From assembly GCA_023384675.1 (NCBI GenBank), contig JAHDVK010000003.1, positions 124,001 through 188,000 on the forward strand: DNA of 64,000 nt, given 5' to 3'. Of this stretch, positions 22,601-31,047 are shown piece after piece. Each line of letters opens with the position of its first letter. Position 1 is the stretch's first letter. This stretch comes from Bryobacteraceae bacterium. GTDB lineage: Bacteria; Acidobacteriota; Terriglobia; Bryobacterales; Bryobacteraceae. Both the position numbers and the translations under genes were made by a program. The notes beneath the pieces are model-generated. The model had not been told where the DNA came from and did no database searches. It was given only the letters and a program-made list of their open reading frames with translations.

Positions 22601-25600
22601 GCGCTCCAGGATCTCGTTGCGCTCCTCGGTGAGGTCCACGCCCTGCTCGGAGTTCAGGTAGGCCAGCAGCCCGGTCTCGAGCGCCAGCACTTCGCGGAAC
22701 GCGCCTTCGACAAGGTCGATGTTGCCCGAGAGCAGAAAGCCGCTGCCCTCGTTGCGGAAACGCAGCGCGGTGTTCGACACGGTGCGGAAATCGGCTGGGT
22801 AATCCAGATAGACTCCCGTGGCGCCGAGTTGGATGTCTGTCTCGCCGAGCGTTCCCCCGTTGAGACGGACGCTGCCGCTGCCCGAGAGCTTACCGCCGTT
22901 CAGCAGGCCGCTGAGCCTGGCGATGGTAATCTGCTCGCCGTCGAATTCGACGCGCGCGTTCACCGCTTCGGCGGCCAGGCGCGGCTCGGGCACGTTCATC
23001 TCGAGGTTGGTGAGTTCGAGGAATCCGGCGGTCTTCAGATCGTCCAGCGGGCCGCGCGCGCTGAAGTCGATGGTGGCGGGGCCGCGCAGCCGCAATGGCT
23101 CCAGCAAGCCAGCGAGCAGCCCGGTTTCCAGACGCCCCTGAAAGCGGAAATCGGCGGCGGGGGTTTCGAGCAGCGTCGCGCTCCCGGTTAGATTCAGTTC
23201 GGTGCCCGGACCGGTGAGCGTGAAGTCCGTCACTTCCACTTTGCCGTTTTCGAGGCGAATCGTCGAAGGCGCTTTCTGCGCCACGGGGATGTCGGACAGG
23301 CGCAGCTGCAACTCATCGAAGGTGAGCGCGGCGCGCACGGCTGCCAGTTCCGGCGCGCGGCTTTCGGCGGTCAGACGGAGCGAGATCAAGCCGGAAGTCA
23401 GCTCGGGCGCGCCTTCAATGTTCGCGGGGTCCAATCCCTCCAGCGCGATTTTGGCCTGCGCCGGCGGACCGTCCGCGGTCAGCGGCCACGGCGAAGAGGC
23501 GCTGCCCGAAAGCTTCGCGCCCGCCCATTCGCCGGTCAGCCGCGTGAGTTGAAACAGGTTGTCGCGCAGCGCCGCCTCGAGTTCCAGCCCGTTCACGGGA
23601 TTCAGGCCCTCGGCTTCGAAGCGGCCTCCGGCGAGCGAAACCTGGGCTTCGGGTTCATATTTCTGCAGGGTTCCGCGCACGGCGGCATTCAGCGCGATTT
23701 TGCCCTCAATGTGCTGTTTTTCGGGCCATTCCGGCATGAATTTTGGCAATTCCGCGAGATCGGCGTTCGCGGTGAGCCGCAATTCGCCCGGCGCACCCGT
23801 TTCCGCCAACGGAAACTCGCCGCTGAGGGAAACGGCCGTGCCCGCCGTGCGGATCTCGCCTTGCCGGATATGGAGCCGCAGGCCCGCCACTTCCACATCC
23901 AGCGGGCCTTCCGTGGTGATCGCCTGTCCTTGATAGACCAGCGCTTCCGGTTCCAGAGTCAGCCGCGCGTTCAGCTTTTCCGGCGTCTCCAGCGGGCCCT
24001 CGCCTTTCAACAGCGCGCGCAGCTTGCCGGTGAGCGGCAGGTTTTCAGGCAGCGGCAGCGCTGCGAGGTCCGTGCCCGCGGCTTCGATGGTGAAGGTGGC
24101 AGGGTAAGGCGCTTCGATTCCCGTACGCAGGCGGCCCTGCAGCGCGTAGCGCGGGGCTTCGAGTTCCACTGTGGCCTTGCCCGCGGCGACCTGCGTGAGA
24201 GTTTTGATGGCGCCCAATTCCAGCTCGTCCACCAGCAGCGACTCGACGCTCGCCGCCAGCCGCAGCGCCGGCTCCTTGATTGTGCCCGCGCCTTCGCCCT
24301 CCAGCTTGAGTACGCCACGAATAGGAAGTTTTTCGGGCAGTTCGAGCTGTTCCAGCCGTAGCGCCGCGGCTTGCAGCGTAACGCGGTATTCTTCCTGTTC
24401 CAGGTTGTACTCGCCTGCGAACGTGAGCGGTTCGCTGCCCGGTTTGTCGAGGCGCGCTTCGCGCAGCGTCACCGTATCACCGCGATAATCAGCCAGCAGG
24501 CGGAGTGCGCCGAGTGGTTCGCGGTAGGCTTCCAGGCCGGAGGCGGTGAGTTCGACGCTCGCCGCAAGCTGATCGACCGGCCCTTCCGCGCGGGCGGTGA
24601 GCGTGAAATCGCCGCGCACGGGCAGATCGTGGATTCCTAGCCCGGGAAGCGTGTTTTCGAGCGAAAAACCATCGCTTTTTGCGTCAAAAAGCAGCTCCGG
24701 AACCGCTTTTTCGAGGTCCAGATGGCCCGTGCCGCGCACCTGCTGCCCGCGCCAGGCGAGCATCAGTTCCGCGATTTCGACAGCCTTTTGCGAGGCCGTG
24801 AGCGAGGCGTCGAGCGTGGCGCCTTCGACATCCCCCGCGCCCAGATTGCGGCCCGCCAGAGTCGCGCTCACGCGCGGGTCCTCGACAGTTCCGGAAAGCC
24901 GCGCCTCGAGGCGCGCTTCGCCCCGCAGCGTTTCTTCCACGGCATCGAGGGCGGGCACATCCAGCGTGAAATTGCCCGACAAGCGCCGCGCGGCGTCCAT
25001 CGCCGCCTGCCCGGTGAGCCGCACGCCCTCGTAATCCCGCACCTCGGCGGTGATGCGCGCGCGGGCCTGGGCCTGGTCGAAATCGAGCGCGGGCATCCAG
25101 GCCTCGGCGTTGAGAACCGCGCGGGTATTCAGCGGAAGCTGGCGGTCGAGGCGGGCGGTGGCGGTGAGGCGCGTTTCGCCCGCGGCCTCGCTGAGGGCGG
25201 CGGACCCTTTCACGCGCAGGGTGCCGTAGGGGCTGGCGGCTTGCAGGTTTGTGAGGTACAGCCGCTGTTCGTCGAGGTTGAAGTGCGCGGCGGCGGCCAG
25301 CCCCACGTCGAAGCCCTTGCCCGCAAGTTCAAAGGTGAAGTCCGGGCCGTTGGCGGTTCCGGCAAGCATCAGCGAGCCGGGCGTGAAGGGCCGCAGATCG
25401 GCCTCGACGGTGAAGCGGGCATCCTCCAGCAGCAGGGTTTTGGGATTCACCTTGCCCTGCAGATAGACGGTCTTGACGGTGACGCGATCGTTCTCATAGC
25501 GGACGTAGCCCGGCTGCGAATTGCCGAAGTAGAGGTCGCGGTCCGTCAGGTGCAGCCGCCAGGCGGGCACTTCGGCCTCGGCCTGGAGGGCGTCGTCGCG

Positions 25601-26071
25601 GAAGCGCAGCGTGCCGTCCTGGAGGAGCAGTTCGGTGACGCGCCAATCCGGCGGAGTGAACGGCTCATCGTCTTCCGCCGGCGGCGGCTGGGGGATGTTC
25701 GACCGGCCATCGGCGGTGAAGACCGCCTCCACCGCGGGCCGGTCCACGAAGAAGCGTTCGACATCGATCTCGCCGCTCCAGAGCGTGCGCCAGCGCACGC
25801 TGAGTTCCATGCGGCGGGCCGCGAACACGGGCGGCAGATCCGGCTGACTAGCGGCGCGCACTTCGAGGCCGCCGATCCACAGCTTCAATTCGGGCAGGCT
25901 GTAGTCGAGAGACCCCACGCGCAGGTCCACATCATAATCGCGGAGAATTGTTTGGACTTTGGCGAAGACGGCGTAACGCGCGCGGTCGGTGTGCAGCACG
26001 AAGAGGCCCGCAGCGGCGAGCAGGATCAGGGCGCCCAACCCCCATGCGCAGATGCGTACGAACCGCCTCAC
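19628..26071 (-). CDS. Giant TamB-Omp85 (TamA/BamA-like) fusion protein
   Basis: One uninterrupted 2147-residue frame that joins two normally separate proteins. Residues about 7-27 are an N-terminal membrane anchor. Residues 30-1400 are AsmA/TamB-like beta repeats ending in the TamB (DUF490) C-terminal block, recognisable by EPEPDIIAVLITGRPLEEI near 1270. Residues about 1412-1805 contain five POTRA units (first begins RIGEVQVSGNDLF). Residues 1806-2147 are an Omp85 barrel with GGGTTLRGF near 2040 and a terminal Phe. The chain could span inner membrane, periplasm and outer membrane alone. By TamA/TamB analogy it may insert outer-membrane proteins or move lipids. The start is a GTG at 26069-26071, 22 bases after the TPR gene; the ribosome-binding site is weak. 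Confidence 0.93.
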   Translation of the reverse strand: MRRFVRICAWGLGALILLAAAGLFVLHTDRARYAVFAKVQTILRDYDVDLRVGSLDYSLPELKLWIGGLEVRAASQPDLPPVFAARRMELSVRWRTLWSGEIDVERFFVDRPAVEAVFTADGRSNIPQPPPAEDDEPFTPPDWRVTELLLQDGTLRFRDDALQAEAEVPAWRLHLTDRDLYFGNSQPGYVRYENDRVTVKTVYLQGKVNPKTLLLEDARFTVEADLRPFTPGSLMLAGTANGPDFTFELAGKGFDVGLAAAAHFNLDEQRLYLTNLQAASPYGTLRVKGSAALSEAAGETRLTATARLDRQLPLNTRAVLNAEAWMPALDFDQAQARARITAEVRDYEGVRLTGQAAMDAARRLSGNFTLDVPALDAVEETLRGEARLEARLSGTVEDPRVSATLAGRNLGAGDVEGATLDASLTASQKAVEIAELMLAWRGQQVRGTGHLDLEKAVPELLFDAKSDGFSLENTLPGLGIHDLPVRGDFTLTARAEGPVDQLAASVELTASGLEAYREPLGALRLLADYRGDTVTLREARLDKPGSEPLTFAGEYNLEQEEYRVTLQAAALRLEQLELPEKLPIRGVLKLEGEGAGTIKEPALRLAASVESLLVDELELGAIKTLTQVAAGKATVELEAPRYALQGRLRTGIEAPYPATFTIEAAGTDLAALPLPENLPLTGKLRALLKGEGPLETPEKLNARLTLEPEALVYQGQAITTEGPLDVEVAGLRLHIRQGEIRTAGTAVSLSGEFPLAETGAPGELRLTANADLAELPKFMPEWPEKQHIEGKIALNAAVRGTLQKYEPEAQVSLAGGRFEAEGLNPVNGLELEAALRDNLFQLTRLTGEWAGAKLSGSASSPWPLTADGPPAQAKIALEGLDPANIEGAPELTSGLISLRLTAESRAPELAAVRAALTFDELQLRLSDIPVAQKAPSTIRLENGKVEVTDFTLTGPGTELNLTGSATLLETPAADFRFQGRLETGLLAGLLEPLRLRGPATIDFSARGPLDDLKTAGFLELTNLEMNVPEPRLAAEAVNARVEFDGEQITIARLSGLLNGGKLSGSGSVRLNGGTLGETDIQLGATGVYLDYPADFRTVSNTALRFRNEGSGFLLSGNIDLVEGAFREVLALETGLLAYLNSEQGVDLTEERNEILERTRLDINLKTVAPLLINNNLARAEVNTDLRVVGTPYRPSLLGRIEIEEGGELYLAERTYPLERGRITFTNEQRIEPSLDILARTRAGGLDITLQVEGGGAERIETRLTSDPPEPEPDIIAVLITGRPLEEIRGSDASTMASRQVLSYLAGSLGGRFTREIERATGLSKVRVEPDLIAAESNPTARLTVGQDITRDARLIYSMNLANGGDQVWVAEYDLTRRFVARGVKQVDNTYRFEFRHDVRFGGDPSQRRETQARRRIGEVQVSGNDLFTEDRLRKRLKARPGRRYDFFNIRQGLDRIAKDYDKRDRLEARLRLEREVHDTEVDLTLTIEEGPRVLLNFEGYAPSRKVRRQVRDLWRDGVFDGQRLDETARALRETLVRRGHFEAVVEAEVKDTEPGLRTVTFKSEPGVRYRKPALVFEGNEAVSAKELTAAIDKGKLRPILFLNARRVTDLVRGVYREKGYLDTVTPAPRVEFDREAGRATVTIEVEEGPAFEVSEIRLAGNEAFKSDDLIGKMPLRSGASYTPVLRQESLDRVLDAYYSSGYTNAQVETRVVRAEKPGQVDLDVQITEGPQQVVESLEVEGERAVSERLIRSQLALQPGDVLDPSKVSLSRRRLYATGAFALVDVERVPVSGGNITTGQQPIRLRARVREVQPFDIRYGAYFDTDRGPGAVIDITNRNSLGSARTLGWRGRLDGEIRETRFFFSQPLLQRLPLQTIATTYLRREILPDFINDRAGVSAQQELRFGQRYTMNYGYRMENVRTYDRIPDPFFPFDVSLRVAPLTWTLNRESRDELLDATRGSFMSHSLEYAPAGIGSQLNFVRYYGQFFKYVPLTKPAEVPMGGGIRRSRFVYAGAARVGLASGLRGQELVRSERFFTGGGTTLRGFALNAVGPLDFFGDATGGDALMLVNNELRFPLISLLEGVAFSDIGNVYPSIRDLSLRDIRKTGGGGVRVRTPYFLLRFDYGLILDRRPGEPRGGFFFSIGQAF

Positions 26072-26093
26072 CCTAGTTCATTTGTAGCGCGTC

Positions 26094-26708
26094 TCAGCGC
26101 ACGGTGCGCATGACGGAGCGGACGCGCGCGGCCTCGGGAGCGTTGGGCGCGAGCTTCAGGAAGCTCTCGAAGTGATTCACCATGCGGTCGGGCCGCTTCA
26201 CCTGGTTGTAGGCCAGGCCGGCGTAATAGTGGGCGTAGGCGTTGCCCGGTTCGTTGGCGCAGGCCTTTTCGAGATCATCGGCGGCGCCGCGGAAATCCTT
26301 GCGGACCACTTTCAACAGGCCGCGAACGTATGGCAGGCGGGGATGATCGGGGCCGGCCTTTTCGGCGGCGGCGATGCCTTTGGCGGCGTCCTCGGCGCGA
26401 TTTTGTTCGGCGGCCACTTCGGCGAAGGAGAGCTGAGTGAGGGCCTGATCGGGGGCGATTTCGATGGCGCGGGCGGCGGCAGCGCGCGCTTCATCGCCCT
26501 TGTCGAGACGAAGCAGCGCGAGCGCATGGTAGGCGGCGGCCTCGGGGTTGGTTTCGTTCTGGGCGAGTTCGCCGCGCAGGGTTTGCTCGGCTTCGGCGAA
26601 CTTGTTTTCCTGAAAGAGCTTCACGCCGGCGGAGTGGTCCGCGGCGAAGGCGAACACGGCAGCGCCGGTCCACAGCGCGAAGCAGGCGATTGCGGATTTG
26701 GAGAACAT
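26094..26708 (-). CDS. Secreted tetratricopeptide-repeat protein
   Basis: A 204-residue protein with a signal peptide (MFSKSAIACFALWTGAAVFAFA) and four to five tetratricopeptide repeats, seen as the alternating helices around AAAYHALALLRLDKGDEA, ALTQLSFAEVAAEQNRAEDA and AYAHYYAGLAYNQVKRPD. It should lie in the periplasm and bind another protein. It is directly upstream of the TamB-Omp85 fusion with 22 bases between, so the two are probably co-transcribed and may work together. There is no similarity in the sequence to BamD-type lipoproteins, as no lipobox Cys follows the signal. Confidence 0.85.
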   Translation of the reverse strand: MFSKSAIACFALWTGAAVFAFAADHSAGVKLFQENKFAEAEQTLRGELAQNETNPEAAAYHALALLRLDKGDEARAAAARAIEIAPDQALTQLSFAEVAAEQNRAEDAAKGIAAAEKAGPDHPRLPYVRGLLKVVRKDFRGAADDLEKACANEPGNAYAHYYAGLAYNQVKRPDRMVNHFESFLKLAPNAPEAARVRSVMRTVR

Positions 26709-26783
26709 AACAGTTAATGGGATGCCCGCCTGGGCGTGGAGGTTTCGCGGCCTGCTCGGCTATCCTTGAAAGGGTATCCCAAA

Positions 26784-27029
26784 ATGAAAGCCGAAATCCA
26801 CGTCACCTTGAAGCGCACCGTGCTAGACCCGCAGGGCCAGACGATTCAACGAGCATTGGTCTCGATGGGCCACCCGGAGATTGTAGCGGTGCGCCAGGGT
26901 AAATATTTTGAGGTCGAACTCGCCGAAGACCTGGACCCGGCGGCTGCGCGCGCGTTGCTCGATCAGGTGGCGCAGGATATATTGTCGAATCCCGTGATTG
27001 AGGATTACCGGGTCGAGCTGAAGGACTAA
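26784..27029 (+). CDS. purS: Phosphoribosylformylglycinamidine synthase subunit PurS
   Basis: Small subunit of the PurSQL enzyme that converts FGAR to FGAM in purine synthesis. The 81-residue product from the ATG at 26784 (MKAEIHVTLKRTVLDPQGQT) matches the family length and keeps the GHPEIVAVRQGKYFEVEL core. The frame is open upstream to 26736 but without similarity. In most bacteria purS is followed by purQ and purL; here glmS follows after 27 bases. The pur partners must lie elsewhere, possibly near purF at the right edge. Its pairing with glmS may reflect shared use of glutamine. Confidence 0.93.
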   Translation: MKAEIHVTLKRTVLDPQGQTIQRALVSMGHPEIVAVRQGKYFEVELAEDLDPAAARALLDQVAQDILSNPVIEDYRVELKD

Positions 27030-27056
27030 CGGCCAGAGGAACAAAGGGGGGCGCCC

Positions 27057-28910
27057 ATGTGCGGCATCATTGGTTACATTGGGGGCAGGAAGCCGGTTCC
27101 GATTCTGCTGGACGGACTGCGGCGGCTTGAATATCGCGGCTACGATTCGGCGGGAATCGCCGTCGTGGACGAGTTGAACAACCTGACCGTCCGGCGCGCC
27201 TCGGGCAAGCTGCATCACCTGGAGGAGGCCGTGCGCCTGAATCCGGTGGATGGCTGGTACGGCATCGGGCATACGCGCTGGGCCACACACGGGCGGCCCT
27301 CGGAGGAGAATGCGCACCCGCACCGCGACTCGAAGGGCGATATCGTGGTGGTCCACAACGGGATCGTCGAGAACTACCTGGAGTTGAAGCAAGAGCTCGA
27401 TCAGGCAGGCCACCGTTTTGTGACCGAGACCGATACGGAGATCATTCCGCACCTGATCGAGGAGCGTTTCAGCGGCGACCTGGAGGAGGCCGTCCGTTCG
27501 GCCGCGCGCGAGTTGCGCGGCGTATTTGCTTTTGCGGCCATTTCGAGGCGTGATCCGGGCAAGATCGTGGTGGTGCGCAATGGCCCGCCGGCGGTGATCG
27601 GGCTGGGCGAGGGCGAATACTTCGTGGCCTCCGACGTGCCTGCGATTCTGGCGCACACGCGCGATGTGTTCTTTCTGCAGGATGGGGACGTGGCGGTACT
27701 GACGCGCGAGGGCGTGCGTCTGACGGACTTCGCCGGGCAGCCGATCAAGCGCCAGATGTCGCGCGTGCTGTGGGATCCCATCATGGCGGAAAAGGGCGGC
27801 TACAAGCATTTCATGCTCAAGGAAATTTACGAGCAGCCGCGCGCCGTGCGCGACACCATTCTGGGCCGCGTGGGCCAGGAGACGGGTCGGGTGTTCCTGG
27901 ACGAGATGGAGATCGCCCGGGAGGCGTTCGCGCGCTTCAGCAGTGTGCGCGTGGTGGCCTGCGGCACCTCGTGGCACGCCGCGCTGGCGGGCAAGTTCAT
28001 GATCGAGCGGCTGGCGCGCATGCCGGTGGAGGTGGACTACGGCTCGGAGTTCCGGTACCGCGACCCGATCCTTGGGCCGGACACGCTGACGGTGCTGATT
28101 TCGCAATCCGGCGAGACGGCCGACACGCTGGCCGCGCAGCGCGAGGCGAAGCAGAAGGGCTCGCCGACGCTCGCCATCTGCAACGTGATGGGGTCGATGC
28201 TGTCGCGCGAGGCGTCGGGCACGCTGCTGACGCACGCGGGGCCCGAGATCGGGGTGGCATCCACCAAGGCCTTCACGTCGCAGCTGACGGCTCTGTTTGT
28301 GATCGCCATGTATTTGGGCCAGGTGCGTGGACGGTTGTCGCAGGCCGATTCGCTGGCGCTGGCGCAGGAACTGCTGCATGTTCCCGCCTTGCTGGAACAA
28401 GTGTTGTCAGACAGCACGATCTACGAAGAGCTGGCGCGCGAACTGCTCAAGGCGACGGACTTCCTGTACCTGGGCCGCGGCATCCACTATCCGATCGCGC
28501 TCGAAGGCGCACTGAAGATGAAGGAGATCAGTTACATTCACGCCGAGGGTTATCCGGCGGGCGAGATGAAGCACGGCCCGAACGCGCTGATCGACGAATC
28601 GCTGCCGACGGTGGTGATCGCCACGCACGATCCGCGGGACGAGGGCTCGCAACTGCGCTATGAGAAGACGCTGAGCAACATCCAGGAGGTGAAGGCGCGC
28701 GGCGGCAAGGTGATCGCAGTGGCTACGGAGGGCAGCCAGCAGGTGGCCGCCACGGCGGATCACACGATCATGGTTCCGGCCACACCGGAGTTGCTGCTGC
28801 CCATATTGGAAGTGGTTCCGCTGCAGTTGCTTGCGTATCACACGGCGGTCCGCCGGGGGTGCGATGTCGATCAGCCGCGCAATCTGGCGAAGAGCGTTAC
28901 GGTGGAATAG
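27057..28910 (+). CDS. glmS: Glutamine-fructose-6-phosphate aminotransferase (isomerizing)
   Basis: Makes glucosamine-6-phosphate from fructose-6-phosphate and glutamine, the entry step to peptidoglycan and LPS amino sugars. It has 617 residues. The protein begins [10 protein letters not shown], so Cys2 becomes the N-terminal nucleophile of the class II glutaminase domain (residues 2-240). Two SIS domains follow (about 295-420 and 465-600), and the C-terminal NLAKSVTVE is the family tail. AAAGGGGGG lies just before the ATG. Only 27 bases separate it from purS, too few for a glmS ribozyme. yjbQ starts within its stop codon. Confidence 0.97.
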   Translation: MCGIIGYIGGRKPVPILLDGLRRLEYRGYDSAGIAVVDELNNLTVRRASGKLHHLEEAVRLNPVDGWYGIGHTRWATHGRPSEENAHPHRDSKGDIVVVHNGIVENYLELKQELDQAGHRFVTETDTEIIPHLIEERFSGDLEEAVRSAARELRGVFAFAAISRRDPGKIVVVRNGPPAVIGLGEGEYFVASDVPAILAHTRDVFFLQDGDVAVLTREGVRLTDFAGQPIKRQMSRVLWDPIMAEKGGYKHFMLKEIYEQPRAVRDTILGRVGQETGRVFLDEMEIAREAFARFSSVRVVACGTSWHAALAGKFMIERLARMPVEVDYGSEFRYRDPILGPDTLTVLISQSGETADTLAAQREAKQKGSPTLAICNVMGSMLSREASGTLLTHAGPEIGVASTKAFTSQLTALFVIAMYLGQVRGRLSQADSLALAQELLHVPALLEQVLSDSTIYEELARELLKATDFLYLGRGIHYPIALEGALKMKEISYIHAEGYPAGEMKHGPNALIDESLPTVVIATHDPRDEGSQLRYEKTLSNIQEVKARGGKVIAVATEGSQQVAATADHTIMVPATPELLLPILEVVPLQLLAYHTAVRRGCDVDQPRNLAKSVTVE

Positions 28911-29329
28911 TGACCCAGGCCACCCACACGATTCACGTACAAACCCACGGCAAGGGGCTTTACGAGTGCACTGCGCAGGTCGCGGCGTGGGTCCGCGCGG
29001 CGGGCATCCGAACTGGGCTGCTGACCGTCTTCTGCCGGCACACGTCGGCATCGCTGGTGATTCAGGAGAACGCCGACCCGGATGTCCGCACCGACATGGA
29101 AGCGGCCTTCGAGCGCCTGGCGCCCGAGGATCACCGCCTGTACGTCCACACCATCGAAGGGCCTGACGACATGCCCGCGCACATTCGTAGCGCGCTCACC
29201 GGCGTGCAGTTGAGCATCCCCGTGATGGACGGCCGCCCGGCTTTGGGAACCTGGCAGGGGATCTACGTGTTCGAACACCGGTCCGTGCCGCATGCCCGTT
29301 CGCTCGCTCTGCACCTGATCGGCGAGTAG
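28910..29329 (+). CDS. yjbQ: YjbQ family protein (UPF0047)
   Basis: A 139-residue member of the YjbQ/UPF0047 family; some members show weak thiamine-phosphate synthase activity, but the true role is unclear. Conserved stretches are CRHTSASLVIQENADPDVR, DDMPAHIRSALTG and GRPALGTWQGIYVFEHR, including the invariant His residues. I chose the GTG at 28910, which overlaps the glmS stop codon (TAGTG) and has GGTGG 5 bases upstream, so translation is coupled to glmS. The frame extends back to 28859 inside glmS, but that part has no similarity. Confidence 0.9.
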   Translation: MTQATHTIHVQTHGKGLYECTAQVAAWVRAAGIRTGLLTVFCRHTSASLVIQENADPDVRTDMEAAFERLAPEDHRLYVHTIEGPDDMPAHIRSALTGVQLSIPVMDGRPALGTWQGIYVFEHRSVPHARSLALHLIGE

Positions 29330-29369
29330 AACGCTGCGCTACCATACCGGAAAGGAGCCGATTTTCTCT

Positions 29370-30347
29370 ATGAGCCTGACCCGACGCAATTTCCTGGAAG
29401 GCGCCGCGCTGTCCGCGCTGGCCGCACAAGCGGTAGTCACCGCGCAGGATCCGAAGACCGGCATGCCGATGCGCACGCTGGGCCGTACGGGCGAGCGAGT
29501 GTCTCTGCTGGCGCTGGGCGCGGGCTCCCGCTGGCTCATGTACAAGGATCTGGACAAGGGTCTGGAGGCCCTGGACCGCGCGCTGAAGGCGGGCATCAAC
29601 TACGTGGATTCCGCCGCTTCCTACGGGGACGGCCAGAGCGAGTCCTGGGTCGGTGAGTATCTGAAGACGAACAAGAAGACTTTCTTCCTGGTGACCAAGA
29701 TCACGCCTCGCAAAGGCGACGAAGCCAAGCGCCAGATCGAACGCAGCCTCAAGCTGCTCGGCGTTTCGCAGGTGGATCTGATGCACGTCCATGCGCTCGG
29801 CAACGAGGACGACCTGGCGCAGGTGGAGGCCAAGGGCAACATTCTCGATGTGCTCTACCAGATGCGCGAGCAGAAGGTGGCGCGCTTCATCGGCGTCACC
29901 GCGCACACGAATCCGCAGGTCACGAAGACGCTGCTGGAGCGGCAGGACCTGGATTCGGTGCAGATGGCGCTGAACATCGCGCAGATCGGCAATTCCGCGC
30001 CTTCGAACCGGGTAGGCCAGGGGCAGACCGGCGCCTCCGGCTTCGAACGCATCGCCATGCCCGTGGCGCTTAAGAAGAACATGGGCCTCACCGCCATGAA
30101 GGTGTTCGGCCAGGACAAACTGCTGCCCGCCGCGCCCATCGAGACGCTGCTGCGCTACGCGATGTCGCTGCCGGTTTCGGCGGCGGTGGCGGGTATGCCG
30201 AAGCTCGAGATGCTGGAAGAGAACATTCGCGTCGCCAAGGCCTTTAAGCCGCTGTCGCGCGATGAGATGAAGGCGCTGCCGGAATCCGTCTCACAGCAAC
30301 TGCGCGCTTCGCTCGATCATTTCTTCGCCAACCATGCCGACGTCTAA
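29370..30347 (+). CDS. Aldo/keto reductase with a twin-arginine-type signal
   Basis: NAD(P)H-dependent oxidoreductase of the aldo/keto reductase superfamily, 325 residues. The N-terminus (MSLTRRNFLEGAALSALAAQ) is a twin-arginine signal, so the folded enzyme is probably exported or anchored outside the cytoplasm. The AKR core is visible as MRTLGRTGERVSLLALGAGS, the Asp and Tyr of VDSAASYGDGQSE, the Lys of TKITPR and the His of MHVHAL, forming the catalytic tetrad. The substrate is unknown; many acidobacterial relatives occur with sugar genes. It overlaps the FkbM gene by 14 bases. Confidence 0.88.
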   Translation: MSLTRRNFLEGAALSALAAQAVVTAQDPKTGMPMRTLGRTGERVSLLALGAGSRWLMYKDLDKGLEALDRALKAGINYVDSAASYGDGQSESWVGEYLKTNKKTFFLVTKITPRKGDEAKRQIERSLKLLGVSQVDLMHVHALGNEDDLAQVEAKGNILDVLYQMREQKVARFIGVTAHTNPQVTKTLLERQDLDSVQMALNIAQIGNSAPSNRVGQGQTGASGFERIAMPVALKKNMGLTAMKVFGQDKLLPAAPIETLLRYAMSLPVSAAVAGMPKLEMLEENIRVAKAFKPLSRDEMKALPESVSQQLRASLDHFFANHADV

Positions 30348-31005
30348 GCCGCCGCTTACGCCCGAGGAGCGGCTCGCGAAATATCTTCGGGACGCCAGCG
30401 ATTACTGGTTTCACGTGTACAAGCCCCACGCCGGCGACGTGATCGTCGATGTCGGTGCGGGCCGCGGCGAGGATGTGTACGCTTTCGCCCGCGCGGTGGG
30501 GCCCACGGGCCGCGTGTGGGCGATCGAAGCGCACCCCGAATCGTTCGGCGAACTGGTGAAACTGTGCGAGGAACACCGGCTGAAGAATGTGACCTGCCTG
30601 AACCTGGCCTGCCTCGACCGGCCGGGCCAGTTTCAGATCGAGACATTGCCGGTGTGGGAGTCGAATTACGTGCGCGAAGGCGAACCGGCGCCGACCTCCC
30701 ACCCGGTGGAGGGCATCACCTTTGACGCGCTGGCCCGCCGCCACGGCATCGGCCGGATCGATTTCCTCAAGATGAACATCGAGGGCGCCGAGCGCCTCGC
30801 GCTGCCCGGCATGAAGGAAGCGATGAAGCGCATCAGCTACGCGTGCGTCTGCGCGCACGACTTTCGCGCCGACCGCGGTGAAGGCGAGGATTTCCGCACG
30901 CGGGCGTTCGTCGAGAAGTTTCTCCGCGACGCGGGATTCGCGCTGGTCTCCCGCGATGACGATCCGCGCTATTACGTGCCGTATCACATTCACGGGCGGC
31001 GCTAA
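30334..31005 (+). CDS. FkbM family SAM-dependent methyltransferase
   Basis: A 223-residue class I methyltransferase of the FkbM type. The SAM-binding stretch is IVDVGAGRGEDVYAFA (about residues 36-51), followed by WAIEAHPESFGEL and the family motif IDFLKMNIEGAERLAL (about 145-160). FkbM enzymes methylate hydroxyls on sugars, lipids or polyketides; the acceptor cannot be told. Its ATG lies inside the end of the aldo/keto reductase gene, so the two are translationally coupled. No glycosyltransferase genes are adjacent, which is unusual for a glycan-modifying methyltransferase. Confidence 0.85.
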   Translation: MPTSKPPLTPEERLAKYLRDASDYWFHVYKPHAGDVIVDVGAGRGEDVYAFARAVGPTGRVWAIEAHPESFGELVKLCEEHRLKNVTCLNLACLDRPGQFQIETLPVWESNYVREGEPAPTSHPVEGITFDALARRHGIGRIDFLKMNIEGAERLALPGMKEAMKRISYACVCAHDFRADRGEGEDFRTRAFVEKFLRDAGFALVSRDDDPRYYVPYHIHGRR

Positions 31006-31047
31006 GCGATATAGTGGTGGCCGTCCGGACGCTGTCCGGGAGGTTCC

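Noticed and set aside
21452-26113. Large plus-strand frames opposite the TamB-Omp85 gene (for example 579 and 463 residues)
   Set aside because: They are shadows of the real minus-strand frame and lack recognisable domains.
27030-27056. glmS ribozyme
   Set aside because: Only 27 bases lie between purS and glmS, far too short for the ribozyme.
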